Assembly (NCBI GenBank): GCA_944800085.1
Contig: CALYLO010000003.1
Span: 1-64,000, forward strand
DNA from: Paenibacillus melissococcoides
GTDB taxonomy: Bacteria > Bacillota > Bacilli > Paenibacillales > Paenibacillaceae
Length of the DNA: 64,000 bases
Direction of reading: 5' to 3'
Each line of letters begins with the position of its first letter. The stretch's first letter is position 1. Below, in pieces: positions 34,070 through 42,216 of this stretch. The position numbers were made by a program, and so were the translations under genes. Under the pieces are notes generated by a model. The model searched no databases. It had not been told where the DNA came from and saw only the letters and a program-made list of their open reading frames with translations.

Positions 34070-34753
34070 ATGGATTTTTTGAACAACTTGTTCGCCGTCA
34101 AGCTGGAGATGCTGCCGTTTCTCGTGTCGGTTCTGCTGATCGCCTTTACGGTCCATGAATTCGCGCATGCCTATTTTGCCTGGAAATTCGGGGATCCGAC
34201 CGCAAAGATGCTGGGCCGCGTCAGTCTGAATCCGGCGAAGCATGTCGACTTCCTCGGCATGCTGTTCTTCGTCATCGCCGGCTTCGGCTGGGCGAAGCCG
34301 GTGCCGGTCAACCGGGATAACTTCAAGCATCCGCGGCTGATGGGCATCGTCGTGTCGGCCGCCGGACCGATCAGCAACCTGCTGCTGGCCTTTATCGGGA
34401 CCATCGTGATTCATCTCGGTCTCAAGTTTGGCTTCGTCCAGTTAGGATCTCCGGATCGCGTCCATCTGGCCGTCTATTACTTTTTGAATTATTTCATCAC
34501 TTATAACGTGCTGCTGTTCCTGTTCAATCTCATTCCGCTGCCGCCGCTGGACGGGTACCGCATTGTCGAGGATCTGGCGCCGCGCAGCCTGCGTCTGCGA
34601 TTGCAGCAGTTCGAGCAATGGTCGATTCTTATTTTCTTCATGCTTGTATTCATTCCGCCGCTGCGGAATATGACGCTTACGCCGCTCTTCAGTTTGATCG
34701 AGCCGATCGTCTTTAACTTTTCGCGGACCGCCGCTTATCTGGTCGGCATGTAG
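34070..34753 (+). CDS. Site-2 protease family (M50) membrane metalloprotease
   Basis: A 227-residue protein with about five membrane segments. Zinc motif HEFAH (HEXXH, about residues 29-33 in AFTVHEFAHAYFAWKFGD), the GPISNLLLAF motif and the third ligand in PLPPLDGYRI (L-D-G). Short S2P without a PDZ domain. It probably cleaves small membrane proteins; substrate unknown. Inserted between prmA and rsmE relative to Bacillus, as commonly seen in Paenibacillus. Confidence 0.85.
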   Translation: MDFLNNLFAVKLEMLPFLVSVLLIAFTVHEFAHAYFAWKFGDPTAKMLGRVSLNPAKHVDFLGMLFFVIAGFGWAKPVPVNRDNFKHPRLMGIVVSAAGPISNLLLAFIGTIVIHLGLKFGFVQLGSPDRVHLAVYYFLNYFITYNVLLFLFNLIPLPPLDGYRIVEDLAPRSLRLRLQQFEQWSILIFFMLVFIPPLRNMTLTPLFSLIEPIVFNFSRTAAYLVGM

Positions 34754-34846
34754 ACTGCCGTCCCGGCAGGCGGATGAATGGCGTGGACTTTCTGGAAATA
34801 TCGCTGCAAATCTAGCGCATTGCGCGCAAAACGTGTATGATGAGGA

Positions 34847-35623
34847 ATGTTGATTACGATGCAAAAATACTTTGTCAGCCCCGAAGCGTTCGGGGATCAG
34901 CACATACGGATTACCGGCGCGGATGCGCATCATATCGTCAATGTGATGCGGGCCAAGCCGGGCTTCACTTTTCTGGTGAGCGACGGGGCCGGCCGCGAGG
35001 CCGTAGCCGTGTTCGAGAGCGGCGACGGCGAGACGGCCATCGCCCGGCTGGAGGAGCTGGTCGCTGCCGATCGGGAAGCCGCAGTCGAGGTGACTATCGC
35101 CCAGAGTCTGCCGAAGGGCGACAAGATGGAACTGATTATACAGAAATGCACGGAGCTGGGAGCGGCGGGATTCCTTCCGTTCCTGTCGGAACGCACGGTC
35201 GTGCAGTATGACGCGAGGAAGGAAGCCAAGCGGCTGGAGCGCTGGACCAAGATTGCGAAGGAAGCGGCCGAGCAGTCGCATCGCAACCGCGTTCCCGCCA
35301 TTGCGTCGCCTGCGGCCTGGGCGAAGCTGACCGGGCAGTTCGCGGACTATGATCTCGTGCTGATTTGCTATGAGGACGAGCAGGGTACGCGCCTCCGCGA
35401 CGTGCTCGAGCCTTTCTGCGAAGCGCAGGGCGCCCGGGAGGCAGCCCGCATTCTGGTCGTAATCGGACCGGAAGGCGGGTTTTCGCTGCGTGAGGTGGAA
35501 GCGGCCGCGGCGGCGGGCGCGGTCTGTGTCAGTCTCGGGCGCCGCATCCTGCGGACGGAGACGGCGGGCCTGGCGGCCTGTGCCTGCATCATGTATCAAT
35601 TCGGAGAAATGGGAGGAAGTTGA
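34847..35623 (+). CDS. rsmE: RsmE, 16S rRNA m3U1498 methyltransferase
   Basis: About 258 residues. The N-terminal PUA-like domain (YFVSPEAFGDQHIRITGADAHHIVNVMR) is followed by a SPOUT domain with the knot motifs LVVIGPEGGFSLREVEAA and VSLGRRILRTETA. Start uncertain: ATG 34847 abuts TGAGGA, while ATG 34859 (MQKYFVS, the usual family start) has it 10 bases away. Stop is three bases from mtaB. Confidence 0.92.
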   Translation: MLITMQKYFVSPEAFGDQHIRITGADAHHIVNVMRAKPGFTFLVSDGAGREAVAVFESGDGETAIARLEELVAADREAAVEVTIAQSLPKGDKMELIIQKCTELGAAGFLPFLSERTVVQYDARKEAKRLERWTKIAKEAAEQSHRNRVPAIASPAAWAKLTGQFADYDLVLICYEDEQGTRLRDVLEPFCEAQGAREAARILVVIGPEGGFSLREVEAAAAAGAVCVSLGRRILRTETAGLAACACIMYQFGEMGGS

Positions 35624-35626
35624 ACA

Positions 35627-36976
35627 ATGCCATCGGTAGCGTTTTATACGTTGGGCTGCAAGGTGAACTTCTATGATACGGAAGCCATTTGGCAGCTGTT
35701 CAAGCAAGAAGGTTATGAGCAAGTCGACTTTGAAGCGACGGCTGACGTCTATTTGATCAATACATGTACCGTTACAAATACCGGCGACAAGAAGAGCCGC
35801 CAGATTATCCGGCGGGCCGTCCGCCGCAATCCGGACGCCATCATTGCGGTGACCGGCTGCTATGCGCAGACCTCTCCGGCGGAGATTCTCGACATTCCGG
35901 GCGTCGATCTCGTCATCGGCACGCAGGATCGGGACAAGCTGATGGATTACATCGCCCAGCTTCAAGCCGAGCGCCAGCCGATTAACGCCGTGCGCAACAT
36001 TATGAAGACGCGCGCGTTCGAGGAGCTGGACGTGCCGGATTTCGCGGAGCGGACACGCGCATTTTTGAAGATTCAGGAAGGCTGCAACAATTTCTGCACC
36101 TTCTGCATCATTCCGTGGTCCCGCGGGCTGTCCCGCAGCCGCGGCCCGCAAAGCGTCCTGAACCAGGCTTGCCAGCTCGTGGCGGCAGGCTACAAGGAGA
36201 TTGTGTTGACCGGCATCCATACCGGAGGCTACGGCGACGATCTCGAGAACTATGATCTGACCGATCTGCTCTGGGATCTGGACCGCATCGAAGGATTGGA
36301 ACGGGTGCGCATCAGCTCGATCGAAGCGAGCCAGATCGACGATCGGATGATCGACGTGCTGAACCGTTCGTCGAAAATGTGCCGCCATCTTCATATTCCG
36401 CTGCAGGCGGGCAACAATGAAGTGCTGAAGCGCATGCGGCGCAAATATACGGTCGAGGAGTTCGGCGACAAAATCGCCCGCATCCGCGAGGCGATGCCGA
36501 ACGTGGCGATTACGACGGACGTGATCGTCGGCTTCCCGGGGGAGACGGACGAGCAGTTCCGGGAAGGCTACGAATTCATGAAGCGGGTCGGATTCTCCGA
36601 GATGCACGTCTTCCCGTACTCCAAGCGTACCGGAACGCCAGCGGCGCGCATGGAGGATCAGGTGGACGAGGAAGTGAAGCATGCCCGCGTTCACGATCTG
36701 ATCGATCTGTCGGAGCAGATGCAGCTCGCATACGCCGAGAAGTTCGTCGGGCAAGTGCTTGACGTCATTCCGGAACGCGATTATAAAGGGGCGCCGGGAA
36801 GCGGCCAAGTGATGGGCTATTCCGACAACTACCTGCAGATCGTGTTCGACGGCGACGAGTCGCTGATCGGCCGGCTCTGCCGCGTCAAGGTGACGAAGGC
36901 AGGCGTGAACGAATGCTTCGGCGTGCTGACTCGGGTGCTCGGGGAAGAGACGGGCCCGCAGGCAGCCAATATGTAA
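35627..36976 (+). CDS. mtaB: MtaB, tRNA t6A37 methylthiotransferase
   Basis: A 449-residue radical SAM enzyme. The N-terminal UPF0004 domain carries the auxiliary cluster cysteines (LGCKVNFYDTE, NTCTVTNTGDKKSRQ, VTGCYAQ). The radical SAM motif CX3CX2C is CNNFCTFC (about 154-161). Later HLHIPLQAGNNEVLKRMRR and a C-terminal TRAM domain. It converts t6A37 to ms2t6A37 in ANN-decoding tRNAs. SD GGAGG overlaps the rsmE stop. Confidence 0.95.
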   Translation: MPSVAFYTLGCKVNFYDTEAIWQLFKQEGYEQVDFEATADVYLINTCTVTNTGDKKSRQIIRRAVRRNPDAIIAVTGCYAQTSPAEILDIPGVDLVIGTQDRDKLMDYIAQLQAERQPINAVRNIMKTRAFEELDVPDFAERTRAFLKIQEGCNNFCTFCIIPWSRGLSRSRGPQSVLNQACQLVAAGYKEIVLTGIHTGGYGDDLENYDLTDLLWDLDRIEGLERVRISSIEASQIDDRMIDVLNRSSKMCRHLHIPLQAGNNEVLKRMRRKYTVEEFGDKIARIREAMPNVAITTDVIVGFPGETDEQFREGYEFMKRVGFSEMHVFPYSKRTGTPAARMEDQVDEEVKHARVHDLIDLSEQMQLAYAEKFVGQVLDVIPERDYKGAPGSGQVMGYSDNYLQIVFDGDESLIGRLCRVKVTKAGVNECFGVLTRVLGEETGPQAANM

Positions 36977-36989
36977 TGAGGTAGAACAC

Positions 36990-37046
36990 AGAGGATTCCA
37001 CTGTCGCTTCGTGTGCAAGGAGCAGGTGAAATCCTCTTTCCTTTCG
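36990..37046 (+). terminator. Probable terminator after mtaB
   Basis: AGAGGATT (36990-36997) pairs with AATCCTCT (37030-37037) across a long loop, followed by TTCCTTTC. Confidence 0.45.
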
Positions 37047-37137
37047 GTTACGATATACCTATTCAGCAGTTGCAATTCGGCGGGCAGTAAGTGGACAGGA
37101 GCGCGCCGCACACTTTTTATGTTGGAGGATGTTCGCT

Positions 37138-37563
37138 ATGAAAGAAATATCAGCGGGAGGCGTCGTCTACCGGCGGCGCGGAGAGCGGATCGAGTTCCAG
37201 TTGATCCAGGATCGTTACGGCAAGACTTCTTTGGCCAAGGGAAAAATGGAGCCCGGGGAGACCATCGAGCAGACGGCTCTGCGGGAAATCCGGGAGGAGA
37301 CCGGGATTGAAGGAAGCATCGTTGGCAAACTGGACACGATCCGCTATCAATACACATCGCCGGAAGCCGGCACGGTGGACAAAGAGGTTCATTATTTTCT
37401 GGTCGAGGCGAAGGCCGGGCAGCTCACGCCCCAGGTGGAGGAGATCCGGAGCGTCGAATGGTACGAGCCCCAAGCGGCATGGGCGAAGCAGACCGAATCC
37501 GGGTATGATAACAATGACGTCATTCTGAGCAAGGCGTTTGTGCAAATGGGGATTGCCTTGTAA
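37138..37563 (+). CDS. Nudix hydrolase
   Basis: A 141-residue protein from ATG 37138, nine bases after TTGGAGG. Full Nudix box GX5EX7REUXEEXGU: GKMEPGETIEQTALREIREETGI (about 38-60). The N-terminus KEISAGGVVYRRR and VHYFLVEAKAG suggest a MutT/Ap4A-type pyrophosphatase acting on nucleoside diphosphate-linked compounds. Substrate not predictable. Stands alone before deoC. Confidence 0.85.
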   Translation: MKEISAGGVVYRRRGERIEFQLIQDRYGKTSLAKGKMEPGETIEQTALREIREETGIEGSIVGKLDTIRYQYTSPEAGTVDKEVHYFLVEAKAGQLTPQVEEIRSVEWYEPQAAWAKQTESGYDNNDVILSKAFVQMGIAL

Positions 37564-37694
37564 ACGGCCGTTGTTCGGCTTGCCGGCCCCAGAGCGCAAG
37601 TGCCATGGCGGACGTCGGTAACAGGTACACGCAGGTGAATACGTGCAGTAACCGTACGCTTTAACTCTAATCTGATTGCGAAGGGGGATTTCAG

Positions 37695-38408
37695 ATGAAC
37701 GAACAAATCCATTTGGCCAGCCTGATTGACCACACCTTCCTGAAGCCGGAAGCGGTGCGGAGCGATATTGAGAAATTGTGCGACGAGGCGCGGCGGCACG
37801 GCTTTTACAGCGTCTGCGTAAATGGGACCTGGGTTCCGCTCTGCCGCGAGCGGCTTGCCGGATCCGACGTGCGCATCGCGGCCGTATGCGGGTTCCCGCT
37901 CGGAGCCGGCGCATCCTCCGCCAAGGCGTTCGAAGCGGCAAGAGCCGTGGAGGACGGAGCGTCGGAGATCGATATGGTGCTCCAGATCGGCCGCCTCCTA
38001 GACGGCGACGTGAAGGCGGTGGAAGCCGATATCGCCCAAGTGGTCCGCATGGTGGAAGGGAAGGCTATCGTCAAAGTCATCCTGGAGACGGGAATGCTGA
38101 CGACCGGGCAAAAGATCGAGGCGTGCAAAGCCTCGGAAGCCGCAGGGGCGCATTTCGTCAAGACGTCGACCGGGTTCGGCCGCGGCGGGGCGACCGTCGA
38201 GGATATTCGGCTTATGCGCGGGAACGTGTCGCCGCATATCGGCGTGAAGGCTTCGGGCGGCGTAAGGGATACGGCGACGGCGCTCGCCATGATCGAGGCC
38301 GGCGCGACCCGAATCGGAACGAGCTCGGGAATCGCGATCGTTACCGGAGCCGGTCCCACAGCTTCAGATAGCACAGCGGGAGCGCCAGGACAGAGCTCGC
38401 AATATTGA
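37695..38408 (+). CDS. deoC: DeoC, deoxyribose-phosphate aldolase
   Basis: A 237-residue TIM-barrel aldolase. LIDHTFLKPEA at the N-terminus, VCGFPLGA, EIDMVLQIG, catalytic-region KVILETGMLT, the Schiff-base Lys in HFVKTSTGF, and IGVKASGGVRD. It cleaves deoxyribose-5-phosphate to glyceraldehyde-3-phosphate and acetaldehyde. Its last ~22 residues (VTGAGPTASDSTAGAPGQ) overlap the convergent transporter gene by 68 bases and look non-conserved. Confidence 0.92.
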   Translation: MNEQIHLASLIDHTFLKPEAVRSDIEKLCDEARRHGFYSVCVNGTWVPLCRERLAGSDVRIAAVCGFPLGAGASSAKAFEAARAVEDGASEIDMVLQIGRLLDGDVKAVEADIAQVVRMVEGKAIVKVILETGMLTTGQKIEACKASEAAGAHFVKTSTGFGRGGATVEDIRLMRGNVSPHIGVKASGGVRDTATALAMIEAGATRIGTSSGIAIVTGAGPTASDSTAGAPGQSSQY

Positions 38409-39306
38409 ATACCGTCTGGGCGCGGGCGATCTGGGCGGCCGGATCGTCGGTGAACCAGGCGGACAGCGCATGGAGCTGGCCGATTAGCGGATAGAACAGG
38501 ATCGCTCCGCCCACATTAAGGACGATATGGCTCCATGCGACGAATTGGCCGTGACGGCTTCCGCCGAGCGATGCGATGAGCGCGGTGAAGCAGGTGCCGA
38601 CATTGGAGCCGATGACGATGGCGATGCCGATCTCGACCGGCAGGGCGCCGGTAGCGGACAAGCCCATCGCCATGACGATGATGGCCGCGCTGCTGTGAAC
38701 GGCGGCCGTAATGATCATGCCGGCCGCCAGCGCCCAGAGCAGATTGTCGTTGGACCGCTCGAGGAACCAGGTGAACATGCCGCGGTGCTGCAGCGGCCCC
38801 CCAATCTGCTTCATCCATTCGATGCCGAGCAGAATGAGGGCGAACCCGGCGGCGGCCAGCGAGCCGAACTGCAGCGGATGCAGCAGGGAGGCGAGCCGCT
38901 TCGGCAGGGGCAGTCGGTACTCGCCGCCCAGAATCGCCGCGCTCCAGCAGGCGAGCGAGCCGATGAGCAGCGGCAGCGCGTAGCGGCTGATGTTGAGGCC
39001 GATCAGCTCGGTCGTCAGGCAGGTGCCGACATTCGTGCCGAGGATGATGCCTAGCGAGCGCGAGAAGCTCATCAGCCCGGCGTTCACCAGCCCGATGGTG
39101 ATGACCGTGATGGCGGTGCTGCTCTGCAGCAGCGCCGTCATGCCGGAGCTGAACAGCATGCCGTGCAGCGGCGTCCGCGTGGAACGGTGCAGGAAGCGGT
39201 TCAAATAAGGCCCTGCCCAGGCGTGAAGGGCGAGCTCCATCGTCTTCATGCCAGAAAGAAACACAGCCATTCCGCCTAATAGCGGATACCAGATTTCTGC
39301 GAACAT
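38341..39306 (-). CDS. Na/Pi cotransporter family protein (PNaS)
   Basis: A 321-residue membrane protein from ATG 39306 with AAGGAG 8 bases upstream. Eight or so hydrophobic segments; the two inverted QSS-type motifs are LLQSSTAITVITIG and AAVHSSAAIIVMAMG, each followed by GTNVGTCLT or GSNVGTCFT, as in NptA/YqeW. Short form without the PhoU-like C-terminal domain. Predicted sodium-coupled phosphate transport. Convergent with and overlapping deoC. Confidence 0.85.
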   Translation of the reverse strand: MFAEIWYPLLGGMAVFLSGMKTMELALHAWAGPYLNRFLHRSTRTPLHGMLFSSGMTALLQSSTAITVITIGLVNAGLMSFSRSLGIILGTNVGTCLTTELIGLNISRYALPLLIGSLACWSAAILGGEYRLPLPKRLASLLHPLQFGSLAAAGFALILLGIEWMKQIGGPLQHRGMFTWFLERSNDNLLWALAAGMIITAAVHSSAAIIVMAMGLSATGALPVEIGIAIVIGSNVGTCFTALIASLGGSRHGQFVAWSHIVLNVGGAILFYPLIGQLHALSAWFTDDPAAQIARAQTVFNIASSVLALPLCYLKLWDRLR

Positions 39307-39455
39307 ATGCCGGACTCCTTCGTCATTCCACACAAAATGCGGTTCTATCATTCGAGCTGGAACAGCTTGAGAGGAAAGAAGTGAACAGCCTATACTGTCA
39401 CTGTATGCTTGCGGATGGACAACAATGACAAGCCCGGCTGAAGCCGAGAGGGGAC

Positions 39456-40844
39456 ATGCAATTGAAGCAATCTACGACAGCAACCGTAATCTTGAGCCGG
39501 AATCGCAAAAAACGGACGGAGCATGGGCACCCGTGGGTGTTCCAATCCGAAGTCGAGCGCGTGGAAGGCAACCCGCAGCCGGGGGCGCTGGTCGACGTCC
39601 TGAACGCCCAAGGCCAATATGTGGCGACCGGATACTATAACCCGGCTTCCAAAATCATTGTGCGGGTCATTGGCTATCAGCCTGCCGACGCGATGGATGC
39701 CGGCTTTTTCAAGGAGCGGCTCCGGCAGTGCCTGGAGCATCGCAACCGGTTCCTGCCCGGAGCGACGGCCTACCGGCTCGTCTATGGCGAAGCCGATTTT
39801 CTGCCGGGACTGATCGTTGATCGGTTCGGCGAAGTGCTCGTCGTGCAAATATTGACGCTCGGAATGGACCTGGCGCGCGATGCGATTGTGCAGGCCTTGG
39901 CCGAGGTGATGAATCCGCGCGGCATTTACGAACGAAGCGATGTGCCGATTCGGGAAAAGGAAGGCCTCGAACAGAGAACGGGCGCGCTGTACGGGGAATG
40001 CCCGCGCCATGTGCGGATTACCGAGAACGGACTGGAGCTTGAAATCGATATAGTCGAAGGGCAGAAGACAGGCTATTTCTTCGACCAGCGCGAGAACCGG
40101 GCGGCGATCGCGCCGCTGATGACCGGTTGGGGAGCGCGCAGCGGGATTACGCTGGCCGATATCGAGACGGAGGCAGGCGTACGCACCGTGCCGGTCAACG
40201 CGAACGGCAAGGAAGTAACCTATCCGTGGTGGAATGGAGCCACGGTGCTGGAATGCTTCTCTCACACGGGAAGCTTCACGCTGCATGCTTGCAAATATGG
40301 AGCCAAGAAGGTGACTTGTCTCGATATTTCCGAGCATGCGATCGAGAGCGCGAAGCGCAATGTGGAGCTGAACGGATTTGCGGATCGGGTGGAATTCGTG
40401 GTGGCGGACGCGTTTGCGTATTTGCGGGAGCAAGTGCAGGGAAGAGAGGAGCGCCTGGAGCGCGGGACGAGCAAGGCGAAGACGGATACGTCGAAGCCGA
40501 TGACCGCGGGCGGCGGCCGCACCTGGGACGTCGTCATTCTCGATCCGCCCGCGTTCGCCAAGACGAGGCAGGCGGCGGAAGGGGCGTACCGCGGCTACAA
40601 GGACATCAACCTTCACGGGATGAAGCTCGTGAATGAGGGCGGATATCTGGTGACGGCGAGCTGCTCCTATCATATGAAGCCGGAGCGCTTCCTGCAGGCG
40701 ATCCAGGATGCGGCCCATGACGCGGGCAAGGTGCTGCGCCTCATCGATTGGCGCACGGCGGGGAAGGATCATCCGCAGGTGGCCGGGGTCGAAGAAGGGC
40801 ATTACTTGAAATTCGGCATTTTCGAAGTCCGCTCCAGACGATAG
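39456..40844 (+). CDS. Class I SAM-dependent rRNA methyltransferase (RlmI/YwbD-like)
   Basis: A 462-residue protein; SD GAGAGGGG. N-terminal PUA domain (RNRKKRTEHGHPWVFQSEVERVEG), the EEHE-type central domain (DFLPGLIVDRFGEVLVVQ), then the Rossmann methyltransferase: QKTGYFFDQREN, VLECFSHTGSFTLHACKYGA, catalytic-region VILDPPAF and ASCSYHM. It is about 60 residues longer than usual because of two insertions (TLADIETEAGVRTVPVN and REERLERGTSKAKTDTSK). Probably m5C methylation of 23S rRNA. Confidence 0.85.
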   Translation: MQLKQSTTATVILSRNRKKRTEHGHPWVFQSEVERVEGNPQPGALVDVLNAQGQYVATGYYNPASKIIVRVIGYQPADAMDAGFFKERLRQCLEHRNRFLPGATAYRLVYGEADFLPGLIVDRFGEVLVVQILTLGMDLARDAIVQALAEVMNPRGIYERSDVPIREKEGLEQRTGALYGECPRHVRITENGLELEIDIVEGQKTGYFFDQRENRAAIAPLMTGWGARSGITLADIETEAGVRTVPVNANGKEVTYPWWNGATVLECFSHTGSFTLHACKYGAKKVTCLDISEHAIESAKRNVELNGFADRVEFVVADAFAYLREQVQGREERLERGTSKAKTDTSKPMTAGGGRTWDVVILDPPAFAKTRQAAEGAYRGYKDINLHGMKLVNEGGYLVTASCSYHMKPERFLQAIQDAAHDAGKVLRLIDWRTAGKDHPQVAGVEEGHYLKFGIFEVRSRR

Positions 40845-40851
40845 GATGACG

Positions 40852-40891
40852 AAGAAGCACCTCATGGCGACATCGCCGCGAGGTGCTTCTT
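40852..40891. terminator. Bidirectional terminator
   Basis: AAGAAGCACCTC (40852-40863) pairs perfectly with GAGGTGCTTCTT (40880-40891), between convergent genes. Confidence 0.7.
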
Positions 40892-40928
40892 GCGGTTGCG
40901 GTATGAAAGTGCAATGGACAAGCGGAGC

Positions 40929-41894
40929 TTATGGACCCGGATTGGTTACGAACGCGCCGCCAAGCCAGCGCGCATATCCCCGTTCGCGGGCCCGATTGAT
41001 CTCGCCGCTGCGCACTCTCCGGCCCGCCTCGGTAAGCAGCAGCCGTCCGGCGGACGGCTCGACCGGCCGCAGCGGCTCCGGCAGCGGATCGGAAGCCGCG
41101 GACAGGGACAATAGCGGGGCTTCTCCGGAAGTCAACCGGCGCAAATATCCCCAATACTGCATGTCGCCGAGTCCGTACTCCGGCACATGCGGGCGGATAT
41201 GCCCATACAGCTCCAGGAAGGAGCTGGCGCCATCGGCGACGGCATCCAGCGTAAGCCGCTCCACGACGCCCAGACCGTCGCCGCGCGAAGGGAAGCGGCG
41301 GAGATGGAAGCGCATCGCATCCACGATGGCATCATAAGGAGCTTCCACTGAGCCGGATTCGTCGATCCAGCGCACCAACTTGCGCGGATTCGGGCTCGTA
41401 TAGGCAAGCCAGGCATGGTTCATCCATGAGATCGCTTCCACGTTCAGCCGAATGCCGTGCTCGCGATAGCGCGCCAATTGGTCCGCGTCGAGGGCCCCGA
41501 AGCCGTGGCAGCGGTCGTGCCCGGGCAAGGCGGAAATATCGATCCAGTAGACGGCCGCTTCCGGGTGCTCACGGGACAGGCGCTCCGTTAGCCGCAGCAG
41601 CATCGCGACATCGAACAGATCATGTTCGAACCAGAGAGCGATGTCCGGTTGCCGCAGCACGTCCGCTTTCCAGGACCGCTCCTGCTCGTTGCTCATTTGA
41701 AGGTAGAGGGATGCGGGCAGGCCGCACATTTTTTCCAATTGAAGCGCGCGATAGGCCAGATAACGTTCAAAGATGGGATAGACGGGTCCTTCGGTCAGCA
41801 GCTCGCGATAGACCCATACTTCTTCGTCCCAGCGCTCCCGGGCGATCGGACGAAGCCGCTCTGCCACAATATCTCCATTCACGATATGAATCAC
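40929..41894 (-). CDS. DUF1835 domain-containing protein
   Basis: A 321-residue protein starting MIHIVNGDIVAERLRP, the DUF1835 N-terminus. Further motifs: WVYRELLTEGPV, DIALWFEHDLFDVAMLLRLTERL and the C-terminal ELYGHIRPHVPEYGLGDMQYWGYLRRL with a winged-helix-like ending (LLLTEAGRRVRSG). Function unknown; sometimes found near RNA-modification or regulatory genes. Divergent from addB. Confidence 0.75.
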   Translation of the reverse strand: MIHIVNGDIVAERLRPIARERWDEEVWVYRELLTEGPVYPIFERYLAYRALQLEKMCGLPASLYLQMSNEQERSWKADVLRQPDIALWFEHDLFDVAMLLRLTERLSREHPEAAVYWIDISALPGHDRCHGFGALDADQLARYREHGIRLNVEAISWMNHAWLAYTSPNPRKLVRWIDESGSVEAPYDAIVDAMRFHLRRFPSRGDGLGVVERLTLDAVADGASSFLELYGHIRPHVPEYGLGDMQYWGYLRRLTSGEAPLLSLSAASDPLPEPLRPVEPSAGRLLLTEAGRRVRSGEINRARERGYARWLGGAFVTNPGP

Positions 41895-41993
41895 GCGGTG
41901 TGCCTCCTTTTCTCTCCGGCGGTATCTTCAGCCAGGGGATTGAATTCCTTCCTGCACATTCCAAACGTGTGTTCCAGTCTGCTCGCGATAATA

Positions 41994-42002
41994 TGCTATA
42001 AT
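41994..42002 (+). promoter_or_regulatory. Extended -10 promoter of addAB
   Basis: TGC-TATAAT (41994-42002), an extended -10 element with no good -35. It lies ~215 bases before the addB start. The leader contains GAGAC/GTCTC and CCGG/CCGG inverted repeats followed by a T run (near 42072), a possible weak attenuator. Confidence 0.5.
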
Positions 42003-42216
42003 AAAGCAAGGTTTCCGTATAAGAGACGATTTGCGCAGTCTCTGTCTAATGAGGAAATACCGGGAATCCGGCCTTTTTGGACTTATTCTTATTTTTAATC
42101 CTTTCTTGCGATTTGTAAATACACTTTTGCACACGGCATTTGTGGAAAAAGCCAGCAGACGGCATGGCAGCGTACATATCTATTGGTCAGTTGTACGGGA
42201 AAGCGGGGGATATACA

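Noticed and set aside
34442..37111. 889-residue minus-strand frame opposite rsmE and mtaB
   Set aside because: Low-complexity, His/Arg/Leu-rich translation antisense to two well-recognised genes; no start signal.
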